Positions 12,816 through 24,300 of a DNA stretch of 64,000 nt are shown here, piece after piece. The notes under the pieces are model-generated. The model was not told the DNA's origin. It saw only the letters and a list, made by a program, of their open reading frames with translations, and searched no databases. Within the stretch, counting starts at the first letter, position 1. Each line of letters begins with the position of its first letter. Source of the DNA: Haliclona indistincta (lineage: Eukaryota; Porifera; Demospongiae; Haplosclerida; Chalinidae); NCBI GenBank assembly GCA_964017065.1, contig OZ024788.1, positions 2,465,021-2,529,020 on the forward strand. The letters run 5' to 3'. Both the position numbers and the translations under genes were made by a program.

Positions 12816-15800
12816 ATGGAGCTGGAGGTCATTCCTGTCAACAAGCTCCAGGAGCTAGCCAAGTACTTAGACGAACTTGACACTTCCGGAGAGGAGTTCT
12901 GGCGCTTGCTAATAAAGAAGCTTCCTCGCCAAGTGTACAGCAGAGATCAAGTTGAGGAGTTTGCTGAAGAATTTCAGTCTATTAGTCGCAGCCCTTCGTT
13001 GAGACTTCTTTATGACATGCGGCGTAAAAAATTGGTCAAGTTTGAGCAACTCTTAGCACACCTCAAGGCCATCAAGTGTCACAAGGCGATGAACATGTTT
13101 ACTCTGACCAGTGAGTAGGTATTTGTACAAAGTGTTATTATCTGGTCATGTAAAAAGAATGGTGTATGCATTGAGGCCGAACATTGTGGTTTATCATTCT
13201 ATCTTCACATGATCCTTGTCTCTTTCACAGAAATTCCTGTCTTCAAGGAACATCCTCAAAACAGCGTCCAGACTCGTGAAGGAGAGACGGTGGTGTTGAG
13301 TTGTGTCGTGGAGTGTGTGCCCTCACCACCTCTCTACCAGTGGTTTCACGAACGCACTCCTCTTGCTCACGAGAATAACTCCCATCTCATTTTGAAAAAC
13401 ATTCATCAAGGTCATAATGGACTCTACTGCTGCCGTGCCACTAACCCTCGTATTAACAATGAATCAGAGAAACATGTTTTCTCTAAATTTACTAAGCTGA
13501 GTGTGTCTCCTGTGCAAGGTATAATGAGCCCTCTTACACATGTGCATAGTATAGTGTTTACACTTGTTGTTTAGAGACTGATCGGATCCGCAACCCCTCA
13601 ACTCAGTGTGGTATTGAGAATCATGAGCGGCCGGCTCAACCTAAAGTTACTGGTACCAGTTTGATGGTCAGAGATATAGCAAGTGCGCTTTATTTGTCCA
13701 CATGATATGTATTGTTATTATTTGTATTCTAAAGAACCAACGGGTGATGTAGTGATCACAAAACAGCCACCATCCAGTCTCACCATTCACTATAATGAAA
13801 CTTTCGAACTGGAGTGTAATGCTATGAGCAGGTCAGGAATGAAGTTGACTTACAAGTGGATTAGAACTAAACCAGGTACCGGTATGTGCCTATGTGCTGT
13901 CTGTATGTGAATGAAATGTGCGCATGTTATTAGGGCAAATAGAGGTGCTTGGCTCTGATCCTAAACTAGAGAGCACTTGGACACGTGCAGGCACTATATA
14001 TAAACATACAGTGTGAGATCACAAATGAGAAGGGAGAGAAGGTCTCTTCTAGAGAGGTTCAAGTCAAAGTGATCACAGGTGATGAGCAATCTGCTGTGTT
14101 AACGTTGTCACACTGCTGCACACAGTCTGGTTCACAGAGCAGCCTCAGAATATCAGGACAACATCCAACAAAAAAGTCATGCTCACATGCAAGGCAGAGG
14201 GGAAGACTCCAGTCAGGTTCATCTGGTTCAATTCATCACTGAGGAAGAGCAAGAAAAAGATCATACCTAACAGCAACAGTGATGTATTGGTCATAGATGC
14301 TGCTACAGTTCATGACACTGGCTTCTATAGCTGTCAAGCTGAGGTGGAGGGAGATATTGTGGTCTCAGAGACTGTAGAGGTCCTAGTAAGAGATCGGAAA
14401 GGTGAACACGTTTAGTAACACATAGATTTACTCAAATAATTCTGCTCAGATTTCTTCATCATCAGACAGCCCAGGTCATATGTCTGTGTCAAGGGAAGGC
14501 CTCTTACTCTATCATGTGAAGCTAATGGTGACCCTACCTATTTGTGGTACCACAATGATGAACCAATGGAAGGAGAGGAGGCACCAGAGTTACACATCCC
14601 TCAAGTTACCGATGAAACATTTGGTACCTACAAGTGTCGTGTGGCTGGTAGTGGAGATGATCAGGAATTCACCAAGACAGTCAAAGTTGAACCAGGTGTT
14701 TCTAAAGGTGAGTGGTGATGCCATACACACACATACATGTTGTTTGCTTATAATTTTACAGGCTCTCGGAAAATTAGAATGGCCAGAATTCAAAATGATC
14801 AAATTCAAGGTTAAAAAAACTCTAATTTTGTACTACACTTGCGCGTTGTTAGGCCTTCTCGCTCTGTATAGGCATATTTTGTTAGTTCTTCATTGAAAAA
14901 GTGTTTTATAAGATTATTTCTTCCAAGTGCATGTGTCTGATAATGCATCAGTATTGGGTAACTGATTTTTGTTTGTAATTAATTTTTGTAGCTGAAGCTG
15001 AATTCAAAACAGCATCTGGGATGTACTATGGTAAGTATGATAGGACACCTAATATTTTATCGACTATACGCTATTGTTTATTAGCCAGGGAGAAGCTTGC
15101 TTTACTGCTGGGCAACCAAGATTATGAGAGTGACAAAATTGCAAAGTTGACAAGCCCTATCAACGACATCACAAAGCTGAAGGAAACACTGTTGAAGCTC
15201 AACTTCAAAGTGTTTGCTTTTGCGAATCTTAGATTACAGGAAATGAATAATTTCCTCAATCGATTTTGTGAGCTATTGGTTGATGCAGGAATATATACGG
15301 TGTTTTACTACACTGGCCATGGGTTTGAGCACCAGAATGTGGACTATATCATGCCTGTCAATGCACAAATGCCACTGAGATGTGATGAGTGCTATTCAGT
15401 GAATTACATAGCTGCAAAGTTGCAGGAGAGAAAAGGCAAAGTCTTCATGTTTCTTGACAGCTATAGAGTAAGGTTGGGCTATTACTCTCCCTAGCTATTG
15501 CGAATAAATGTATACTGTTTTTTCCACAGCTATGATTCTTCAAGGGTAGAGGGACCGGCATTTTCTCGTCAGCAATTACATTGTGGCTTTTCCAACCTCT
15601 ATAAAGTGTCCTCATGGTCAGTAGTATACATTATGTGTGGATGTAGTTTATATCAATGTACAGTGTGCCTCGCCAACCAGCTTTTGAGAAAGCATCAGAT
15701 GAGTGTTCTGTGTTCAACAAGGCGCTGAGAGAGGGTCTTCTAGCTGATGACAAAGACTTAGAAGAAACGATTTTAGACAGTAAGCGACTCTTGTATGATA

Positions 15801-17356
15801 CACTGTTTTTATTTCTGGTTGTAGCTATGAGGGATCACAGCCAGAGCAAATCAGGTGGAGTATACCAGCGACCTGTGTTTGTTAATCGCCTGATACCACG
15901 CAAGATCACTCTGAGGGATGAGTTACTCTGGGACAACATGATGGACAATGAGAGTGAATTGGCTGAAGGGGAGAACACATGGGAGACAGTTCACTGTATG
16001 TGGCTTATAACCATGCATTTCCATTATGTACATGTACGTCTTCCATCTTCTCTAGCAATTCCAGAGCCAATAGACTTGTTGTCAGAATCTGATATGGTCA
16101 GAGGTTCAGTGCAATTCCGTATGGTTCTCTCGAATGTAATGATCGTCACTGCTGAATTCACTGCTCGAGCTGGAATAATGCAACCTTCTGTTACACTCAA
16201 CACTGATAAACTAGTAAGTGTGTTTATCAATAGCAAGATTGCACAGCCAAAAGAAAACTCAGCATGTACAAGATGTGTACATGCAGACACTACATGACAT
16301 TGTACAAGATGTTTGCTCATGGTTACCTGCATGCATGGGCACACTTATTTAGATAACTAGGGTACGTGTTATCAGAGAGCTTGCGATAATTATTGTCATG
16401 AAATGACATTCCTATCAGATTCCTATCCTTCAAAAATTGTTCCACAAAGTTGATATGGTTTAGTATCAGTCTACTATCTATAAAGAAATTAAAAAGATTT
16501 CTATCGAAATCAAAGGGATGTAGTGATGAAGAAATCTACCACTGGTTCACAATGTAGACCAACAAGAAACAAGCATAGAATGGTAACACGATTGACTTGC
16601 TAACAGACCATAGATCCCTACATCAGTGGCTGCTGTGGCCAGGCTATAGCTAGTTAAGCTATTTACTGTTGACTGACACTTTGAATAGAATTCAGCTTGT
16701 GACAAAATATTGATCTTATGTACAGCCACTGATGTAGGGATCTATGGTCTGTTAGCAAGTCAATCGTGTTACCATTCTATGCTTGTTTCTTGTTGGTCTA
16801 CATTGTGAACCAGTGGTAGATTTCTTCATCACTACATCCCTTTGATTTCGATAGAAATCTTTTTAATTTCTTGTTTGTGTCCTTTTTTTCTTTTTAGTGA
16901 AGTGCAGTTCAATATCATGCATGTACGGAGAAGTCTTTGTTTCCACCATTAGTTTAGTGCAAACGAGCCCCGCCCACACTTGTTTGTAGACCTATAGTAC
17001 GGCGGTTATAATTATCTGGCAAGTGCAGAATGGCGATCCTACACGAGCTTACCGTTCTTCGAAGACTCCAGACAAATGCCGGGTGTGTGTTCTCCGTGAT
17101 AGTGATCCACACGGCGCAGCGATACTTTCAGCTGCTTGGTCACGTGCGCTACCCATTGCTTGGTCACGTGCGTATTGCGCAATCACAATAATGGCGTCTA
17201 ACACTTAGCTGACAATGGATCACGATCGAGAAATCGCGGAAGTTTGATCGCCGTTACGCTAAAAAACAAAGCTCAAAAGGCACATGCCAGGAGAATTTCA
17301 CGACTGTTCGTGGATGTTTTGGTCTCGGCACTGCTCGCATAAAGGCGCTAGGCGAG

Positions 17357-17388
<32 letters not shown>

Positions 17389-17996
17389 GAAAGAAAGAAG
17401 AAAACGAAGATGACGAAACTCGATTTTCACCGTTTCCAGGTTCGTCACTTTAGTAACAATTTCGAGCAATCTCCTTGCTACTGTAAGATGGGGCAACGCC
17501 AGAGAGCAGATATAAGTGTCTAAAGACGTATAAAATTCAACACCAGGCGAAATATCAGCGTTTGAACGCTAATACATTGTATGTAGCCGCCATCTTGTTT
17601 TCTCATTCATCCCTACATAGGGAGACACTACCGTGTCTCCCTAATATATACTCTTTTTCTTTAGCGCTCTCAGAAGGTGTTTGTAGTGCAGACCTGCGAT
17701 GAAGAGGACAAGGCCAGCTACAGAATCAGTGATCTTGAAAGACACAGAGTAAGTATAAGTAATCTCTATTCTTACATTTCCACCTATCACAGGATGGGAT
17801 ACTGGAGTTGATGTTTGGAGTGTCAGTGGTCACCTCTAAGGTTCCAGCGGAAGAGAAGCAATCACATTTTAGTGTCAAACACAGAATAAACAAATTTACT
17901 TTATTCAAATTCACAGGTAGAAATAAAATATATGTTATATGTAGTAGTTATTCCATGCATGCCTACCAGGTGTGTATACCATATATATTGTGTTAA
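12816..17996 (+). CDS. MALT1: MALT1-type paracaspase, copy 1 (frameshifted; catalytic Cys replaced by Tyr)
   Basis: Sixteen exons can be followed: 12816-13110 (Death domain), 13231-13518 (Ig1), 13575-13652, 13735-13881 with 13934-14078 (Ig2), 14126-14401 (Ig3), 14450-14707 (Ig4), 14762-14809, 14992-15030, 15085-15472 with 15530-15616, 15664-15779 and 15825-15995 (paracaspase), 16056-16213, 17665-17748 and 17793-17996 (C-terminal Ig). Order Death-Ig-paracaspase-Ig is that of MALT1, the protease of the CARD-BCL10-MALT1 NF-kB complex in vertebrates; two extra Ig domains are present. The catalytic His is kept (YYTGHGFE, 15318), but the Cys position reads FLDSYRV (TAT at 15462) instead of DSCR as in copy 2. 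Exon 13934-14078 has four extra bases (a TATA repeat near 13995), so the frame stops soon after AGTIYKHTV. As read it cannot make a full protease; an assembly error or allele is possible. Confidence 0.82.
16457..17650. mobile_element. 1.2-kb insertion in paracaspase copy 1 intron, with long inverted repeat
   Basis: Copy 2 reads directly from GTTGATAT to ACTCTTTTTCTTTAG, whereas copy 1 has about 1.2 kb in between. The first part is a foldback: arms at about 16478-16634 and 16722-16871 are near-perfect complements (for example GATCCCTACATCAGTGGCTG) around a loop of about 90 nt. The remainder holds a GAAA run (17356-17404) and a small GGGAGACAC/GTGTCTCCC hairpin near 17620. No coding sequence is recognised. 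It was inserted after the duplication, or lost cleanly from copy 2. Confidence 0.75.
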
Positions 17997-18000
17997 TAAA
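17995..18000 (+). terminator. Candidate polyA signal of paracaspase copy 1
   Basis: AATAAA overlaps the stop codon reached if the last intron donor (ACAG/GTAGAA, 17916) is not used. The same arrangement is kept in copy 2 at 24381-24386. It suggests a very short 3' UTR and competes with splicing onward to downstream exons. Confidence 0.45.
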
Positions 18001-18348
18001 CCCGAGGGCGTAGCAACCACTGACATAATTAATGAGGTCAATCGTTTATGAGGTCCCATTAGTATCAGTAAGACAACTGTGTATAAGAAGCGAGCATACC
18101 TAGGCCTGCCTTACCTTCGGTATGGGTGAACCGCTCCCAACCGAAGCTTCTCCCGCAGTCAATACTGTTTACTGTGTGGAGTGAGTCATCTGACTCTATT
18201 AGTGGCTTTACATAAAATGGGACACTTGCAGGGAAATAATTTGATAATTATATTTCCTTGGCGGTGCCTTTGATCTTAGAGGCTACTATGGTACAAATGT
18301 ATTTAGACCATCCTTCAATGTAATTCTTCAATTTGATTGGTCAGCCAG

Positions 18349-18755
18349 AGGTGTTCTAAGTATTAGTTATTGCCCTCACACGAGGGCAATAACCGACATT
18401 AATGACCGCGGGAAAGTCGGTTGCCCGAGTTACGGTCGAGGGCGCAGCCCGAGACTGTACGAGGGCAACCGACTTTCCCGAGGTCATTAAAGTCGGTTAT
18501 TGCCCGAGTTGTGTTAGGGCAATAAATGATTTATTACATAGTTCATCTCTGTGAGCGCAATAACATTGCGAATTTTTCAAACTCGCAAAGACGCAACGGT
18601 CTGTTGCTATAGAAGACGCTACGCGCGGTCAATAACCTACATTAATGCCCTCGAATAGAGCAATCTGATTGGTGAAATATGACGTACTATGTAATAAATC
18701 AAGTAGAACACCGCTGATTTCACTTAGTACACCGCTGAGTTTACTTAGAACACCT
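18349..18755. mobile_element. Foldback element with AGGTGTTCTAAGT ends
   Basis: The ends AGGTGTTCTAAGT and ACTTAGAACACCT are complementary. A second palindrome at 18370-18522 is built of TTATTGCCCTCACACGAGGG and its complement with GGTCATTAAAGTCGGTTATT. It lies in a segment absent from the second paracaspase copy. No ORF of note. Confidence 0.65.
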
Positions 18756-18929
18756 TTAATTAACCACGTCATTAATAACCACAACAACATGGCGTCGTCG
18801 AAAAATGCACGCAAGTTTATACTGCCATCGTTTGAAAACGGGCTTTCGCTTGACTCTGAGAACTTCTCTGGGTTCTCTACTACCGCAAGCGCTTCGTTTG
18901 CTTAAGCGCAGGTATGGTCTATACACCTC

Positions 18930-19070
18930 AGACGATAGATTCTTGGTGCCTACGAGATTTAGCTCACCTTAAAAACCGAAATAGACGCCCTCGCGCTATG
19001 CGCTCGGGACGTCTAAAACATCGGTTTCCATGGTGATCTAAATCCCGTAGACACCTCGAATCCATCGTCT
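18930..19070. mobile_element. 141-bp MITE
   Basis: Imperfect inverted repeats of about 60 bp run from both ends (AGACGATAGATTC... and ...GAATCCATCGTCT) with matching GAGATTTAGCTCACC and GGTGATCTAAATCCC. The whole element is close to a single hairpin. The host segment is absent from the duplicated copy. Confidence 0.65.
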
Positions 19071-19134
19071 AACCTATATGTATATTTTTGTAGAACTATG
19101 TTTTCTTCTGGTCATTTTGTACTGTTCTCTAAAG

Positions 19135-19424
19135 CAGTCGCGGATCCAGGGATGGGCCAGGTAGGGCCTGGCCCACCCAAACTAGCCCAGCTAAAAATTA
19201 AAATTTTTAACTATAGTTCAACACTATTACCGTTTTGAGCAGAGTTCTCACTACTGACTAGCGCACTCGCTGCGTTGTGTAGCCTCCTTGCTGTTACGAG
19301 CCAATGCGTGTATTATAGGCGTTCTCATTCCATTATTTATGCCATTCATGAAGCTAAAATTTTTCGGCGCCGCTTTGCGCTGCACATTGGCCCACCTTAT
19401 CTTATTTTCCTAGATCCGCCACTG
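19135..19424. mobile_element. hAT-type MITE with 8-bp target duplication and empty site
   Basis: The 290-bp element has termini CAGTCGCGGATCCAGG and CCTAGATCCGCCACTG, which are complementary inverted repeats of about 16 bp starting with CAG, as in hAT elements. It is flanked by CTCTAAAG at 19127-19134 and 19425-19432. The duplicated segment keeps the empty site (TTCTCTAAAGCC, near 24597). It is non-autonomous. Confidence 0.88.
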
Positions 19425-19484
19425 CTCTAAAGCCTCTAATACATTTTGTATTCTATGTCAAAGCTATATACCTACATGTTACGG

Positions 19485-20483
19485 ACCATTTTGCAACCCG
19501 GACCGTTTTAAAACGGGCCGCCGGCTTTGAAACAGGCTGGCCCGTTTTAAATCCGGCTGGCCCGATTTAAAACGACATTAGCGCGTCAGCCCGTTTTAAC
19601 TGAACCGCGGCATGATACATAAGCAAATCGTGCGTATATCCCTGATGCATTACGTATTCCCTGTGAATGGTGCAGGGAGTTTTGTATTCCAGTTTGAATG
19701 CTGTACATTATTAAAGTACTTATTTTCAGAAGTGACGTTCTAATTCCATAGGCTCTCTGGCACATCTATGCTCTGCATGCTTACTATTAACAGACCTACG
19801 TGTACATCTTTGCCAGCCGATAAGCCGCCACCTTGCTTTCTTTGACAACTTCATGTTATTGGTTGTCGTATGGTGCATGCTAGCTAGGTACAGTGAGTTT
19901 AAAGACTACAGTGCTTGTGAATTTGATCCAAAAAATGTTGAGATTCTTCCTCATTAGTGCTAGAGTCATCACCTGCACTGCAAGACTGTTTGGTACAAAA
20001 GATTAGTACTCGAATAATTCTTTCCAGCACGAATGACTCTACTCTTTCCCCAGTTTGGCGTCTGGAGGAAAGCGTTCGGTCAAAAATGAGTTGAACGAAT
20101 CTTTCACATCATCACGGATCGTCGCTAACAGTGAGAACTCTACACTGTAAAAACTAAAGTGGTCATATCACACCGAAGGTGTGAGAATTGCCTCACTTTT
20201 CCCACTTTTGGTGGGAAAAGTGAGGCAATTCAGGGACCACTTTAGTTTTTACAGTGTATGATACTAGTCTAAGCTGCGTGTGACGATCTAACAGTACTCA
20301 CACAGCTGCATCGACAACATGTGGCAGGGCATATCCATACGCTTGATCGCCTATATAACGCAGATGCACTACTGCGTATATCGCGCAGATAAATAGCTGG
20401 CTGGCTTTAAAACGGGCTAGCCGGCTTTGAAACAGGCCAGCCGGCTTTAAAACGGGTCAGCGGTTGTAAATCGGTCCGTAACA
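19485..20483. mobile_element. Inverted-repeat element with ATGTTACGGACC ends
   Basis: The left end ATGTTACGGACC and right end GGTCCGTAACAT are complementary. Subterminal arrays of GGCTTTGAAACAGGC and CGTTTTAAA words occur in both arms. The duplicated segment lacks it (from CAAAGCTATGTGCATATAATT near 24630). A smaller MITE is nested at 20143-20256. Confidence 0.75.
20143..20256. mobile_element. Nested Tc1/mariner-like MITE (TA target)
   Basis: CACTGTAAAAACTAAAGTGG at the left is mirrored by CCACTTTAGTTTTTACAGTG at the right, flanked by TA on both sides. The centre is a second hairpin (GTGAGGCAATT / AATTGCCTCAC). It is 114 bp long and nested inside the 19485-20483 element. Confidence 0.8.
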
Positions 20484-20668
20484 TAAATATATGTTGCATA
20501 TACAACATTATAATTATGTTTTTCCTGGTCATTTTGCACTCCATATGATATATGTAACATATTATGTGCATCATATGTTATTTTTACCTGGGAGGATTGT
20601 GCATTTTGATTCTTTTTGAAGCAATAAATATAAAAACTAGAGTTCTAATGAACACATACCCGTGCGCT

Positions 20669-20915
20669 GAGCTAAGAGCTAAACACGACTACTCCAGCAT
20701 TACTGCAACACTCACATTACAGCTAGTCCATAGACAGCTCCAGATAAATATTGATGATAGCATAATTATAGCTACCATAATGCACTAACCGTGTTCTGAG
20801 CTAAGAGCTAAACACGACTACTCCAGCATTACCGTGCATGCCGTGTGCAACACTCACTGCGTTACAGCTAGTCCATAGACAGCTCCAGATAAATTGATGA
20901 TAGCATAGCTACCAC
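20669..20915. repeat. Direct duplication of about 120 bp
   Basis: The segment starting TGAGCTAAGAGCTAAACACG occurs at about 20669-20788 and again at about 20792-20915 with small indels, both ending in GATGATAGCATA. It belongs to a stretch (20632-21252) missing from the second copy of the duplication. No gene. Confidence 0.7.
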
Positions 20916-21319
20916 ACATGCAGCACTTGGCAAGAAGTTACTCTGGCGTACGGTACATGTGAGACTGAGTGATGACATCGACATGGGGTTGGGTGACACA
21001 CCTACACTACCGTAAAGTGCTCTTACAAGGACACGTAGCTTTAGAAAGCCATGGATTAGCCGCTCGAGCAAGGCTTGCCAGCACAGAAAACGTCTTCATA
21101 GAAATATAAATTCAGTGGAGAAGCTGCAGAGAGTGTTTTTGTGGAGATTTTCGAGCGGTAAGATGCAAACAAGCGTGTTTTTTGACGACACACACACATA
21201 TACACAGACGGACACAAACGCATAACCCTCGCGCATACTGCGCACGGGTAATTAAATCTACAGTGAACAAAATTAATAATTATCAATAACGAGTCACAGC
21301 AAGAGTATAATAACATGGG

Positions 21320-24300
21320 ATATAGCAAGTGCGCTCTATATTGGTCCGCATGATATGTATTGTTACTACTTGTATTCTTAAAGAACCAAAGAGGGATATA
21401 GTGATCACTAAGCAGCCACCATCCAGTCTCACCATTCACTATAATGAAACTTTCGAACTGGAGTGCAATGCTATGAGCAGGTCAGGAATGAAGTTGACTT
21501 ACAAGTGGATTAGAACTAAACCAGGTACCAGTATGTGCCTATGTGCTGTCTGTATGTGAATGAAATGTGCGCATGTTATTAGGGCAAGTAGAGGTGCTTG
21601 GCTCTGATCCTAAGCTAGAGAGCACTTGGACACGTGCAGGCACTATAAACATACAGTGTGAGATCACAAATGAGAAGGGCGAGAAGGTCTCTTCTAGAGA
21701 GGTTCAAGTCAAAGTGATCACAGGTGATGTGCAATCTGCTGTGTTAACATTGACACACTGCTGCACACAGTCTGGATCACAGAGCAGCCTCAGAATATCA
21801 GGACAACATCCAACAATAAAGTTATGCTCACATGCAAGGCAGAGGGGAAGACTCCTGTCAGGTTCATCTGGTTTAATTCATCACTGAGGGAGAGCAAGAA
21901 AAAGATCATACCTAACAGCAACAGTGATGTATTGGTCATAGATGCTGCTACAGTTCATGACACTGGCTTCTATAGCTGTCAAGCTGAGGTGGAGGGAGAT
22001 ATTGTGGTCTCAGAGACTGTAGAGGTAAAAGTAAGAGATTGGAAAGGTGAACGCGTTTAGTAACATGTAGATTTACTCTTTATTTCATATAATTCTGCTC
22101 AGATTTCTTCATCATCAGACAGCCCAGGTCATATGTCTGTGTTAAGGGAAGGCCTCTTACTCTATCATGTGAAGCTAATGGTGACCCTACCTATTTGTGG
22201 TACCACAATGATGAACCAATGGAAGGAGAGGAGGCACCAGAGTTACACATCCCTCAAGTTACCGATGAAACATTTGGTACCTACAAGTGTCGTGTGGCTG
22301 GTAGTGGAGATTATCAGGAATTCACCAAGACGGTCAAAGTTGAACCAGGTGTTTCTAAAGGTGAGTGGTGATACCAATACACACACATACATGTTGTTTG
22401 CTTATAATTTTACAGGCTCTCGGAAAATTGGAATGCACAGTATTCAAATCGATCAAATTCAAGGTAAAAACAACTGGTTTTGTACTGTACTTGCGCATTG
22501 TTAGCCCTTCTTGCTCTGTCTAGGTAGGCAGTAGGCATACTTTGTTAGTCCTTCGTCTAATAATGCATTAGTATAGGGTAACTGATTATTGTTTGTAATT
22601 TTTGTAGCTGAGGCTGAATTCAAAACAGCATCTGGGATGTACTATGGTAAGTAAGATGGGACACCTAATGTTTTATCGACTACTCTTTGTTTATTAGCCA
22701 GAGAGAAGCTTGCTTTACTGCTGGGCAACCAGGATTATGAAAGTGACAAAATTACAAACTTGACAAGCCCTATCAATGACATCACAAAGCTGAAGGAAGC
22801 ACTGGAGAAGCTCAACTTCAAAGTGTTTGCTTTTGCGAATCTTAGATTAGAGAAAACGAATGAAGTCCTCAACCGATTTTGTGAGCTATTGGTTGATGCA
22901 GGAATGTATGCAGTGTTTTACTATGCTGGCCATGGGTTTGAGCACCAAAATGTGGACTATATCATGCCTGTCAATGCACAAATGCCACTGAGATGTGATG
23001 AGTGCTATTCAGTGAATTACATAGCTGCAAAGTTGCAGGAGAGAAAAGGCAAAGTCTTCATGTTTCTTGACAGCTGTAGAGTAAGGTTGGGCAATACTAC
23101 TCTCCCTCTTGTGTATAAATGTACTGTTTGTTCCACAGCTATGATTCTTCAAGGGTACAGGGACCAACCAGTTCTCATCAGCAATTACACTGTGCCTTTT
23201 CCAACCTCTATAAAGTGTCCTCATGGTTAGTAGTGTACATTATGTGTGTATGCAGTTTACATCAATGTACAGTGTGGCTCAACAACCATATTTTGAGAAA
23301 GAGTGTTCTGTGTTCAACAAGGCGCTAAGAGAGGGTCTTCTAGCTGATGACAAAGACTTAGAAGAAACGATTTTAGACAGTAAGCGACTCTTGTATGATA
23401 CACTGTTTTTATTTCTGGTTGTAGCTATGAGGGATCACAGCCAGAGCAAAGCAGGTGGAGTATACCAGCGACCTGTGTTTGTGAATCGCCTGATACCACG
23501 CAAGATCACTCTGAGGGATGAGTTACTCTGGGACAACATGATGGACAATGAGAGTGAAATGGCTGAAGGGGAGAACACATGGGAGACAGTTCACTGTATG
23601 TGGCTTCTAACCATTGCCATTATGTACGTCTTCTATCTTCTCTAGCAATTCCAGAGCCAATAGACTTGTTGTCAGAATCTGATATGGTCAGAGGTTCAGT
23701 GCAATTCCGTATGGTTCTCTCGAATGTAATGATTGTCACGGCTGAATTCACTGCTCGAGCTGGATATATGCAACCTTCTGTTACACTCAACACTGATAAA
23801 CTAGTAAGTGTGTTTATCAATAGCAAGATTGCACAGCCAAAAGAAAACTCAGCATGCATGTACAAGATGTGTACATGCAGACACTACATGTACAAGATGT
23901 TTACTCATGGTTACCTGCATGCATGGGCACATGAAGGTTACCTATTTAGATAGCTAGGGTACGTGTTATCAGAGCGCTTGTGAATTGTCGTAAAATGACA
24001 TTTCAAAATTGGTCCACAAAGTTGATATCTACTCTTTTTCTTTAGCGCTCTCAGAAGGTGATTGTATAGTGCAGACCTGCGATGAAGAGGACAAGGCCAG
24101 CTACAGAATCAGTGATCTTGAAAGACACAGAGTAAGTATAAGTAATCTCTATTCTTACATTTACACCTATCACAGGATGGGATACTGGAGTTGATGTTTG
24201 GAGTGTCAGTGGTCACCTCTAAGGTTCCAGCGGAAGAGAAGCAATCACATTTTATTGTCAAACACAGAATAAACAAATTTACTTTATTCAAATTCACAGG

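Noticed and set aside
13560..13680. Premature end of paracaspase copy 1 after Ig1 (stop near 13575)
   Set aside because: The stop lies in the intron; a small phase-1 exon (13575-13652) with good borders links Ig1 to Ig2.
14480..14896. 138-codon frame MSVSREGLLLYHVKLM
   Set aside because: It is a shadow of the Ig4 exon (14450-14707), whose true frame reads RQPRSYVCVKGRPLTLSCEA with no internal early ATG.
15456..15540. Apparent frameshift after the paracaspase Cys exon in both copies
   Set aside because: Using the donor AGA/GTAAGG puts the next exon out of frame, but the donor GTAAG/GTTGGG a few bases later (phase 2) gives a continuous product (CRVSYDSSRV...SNLYKVSSC) that fits the family. 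No defect is needed.
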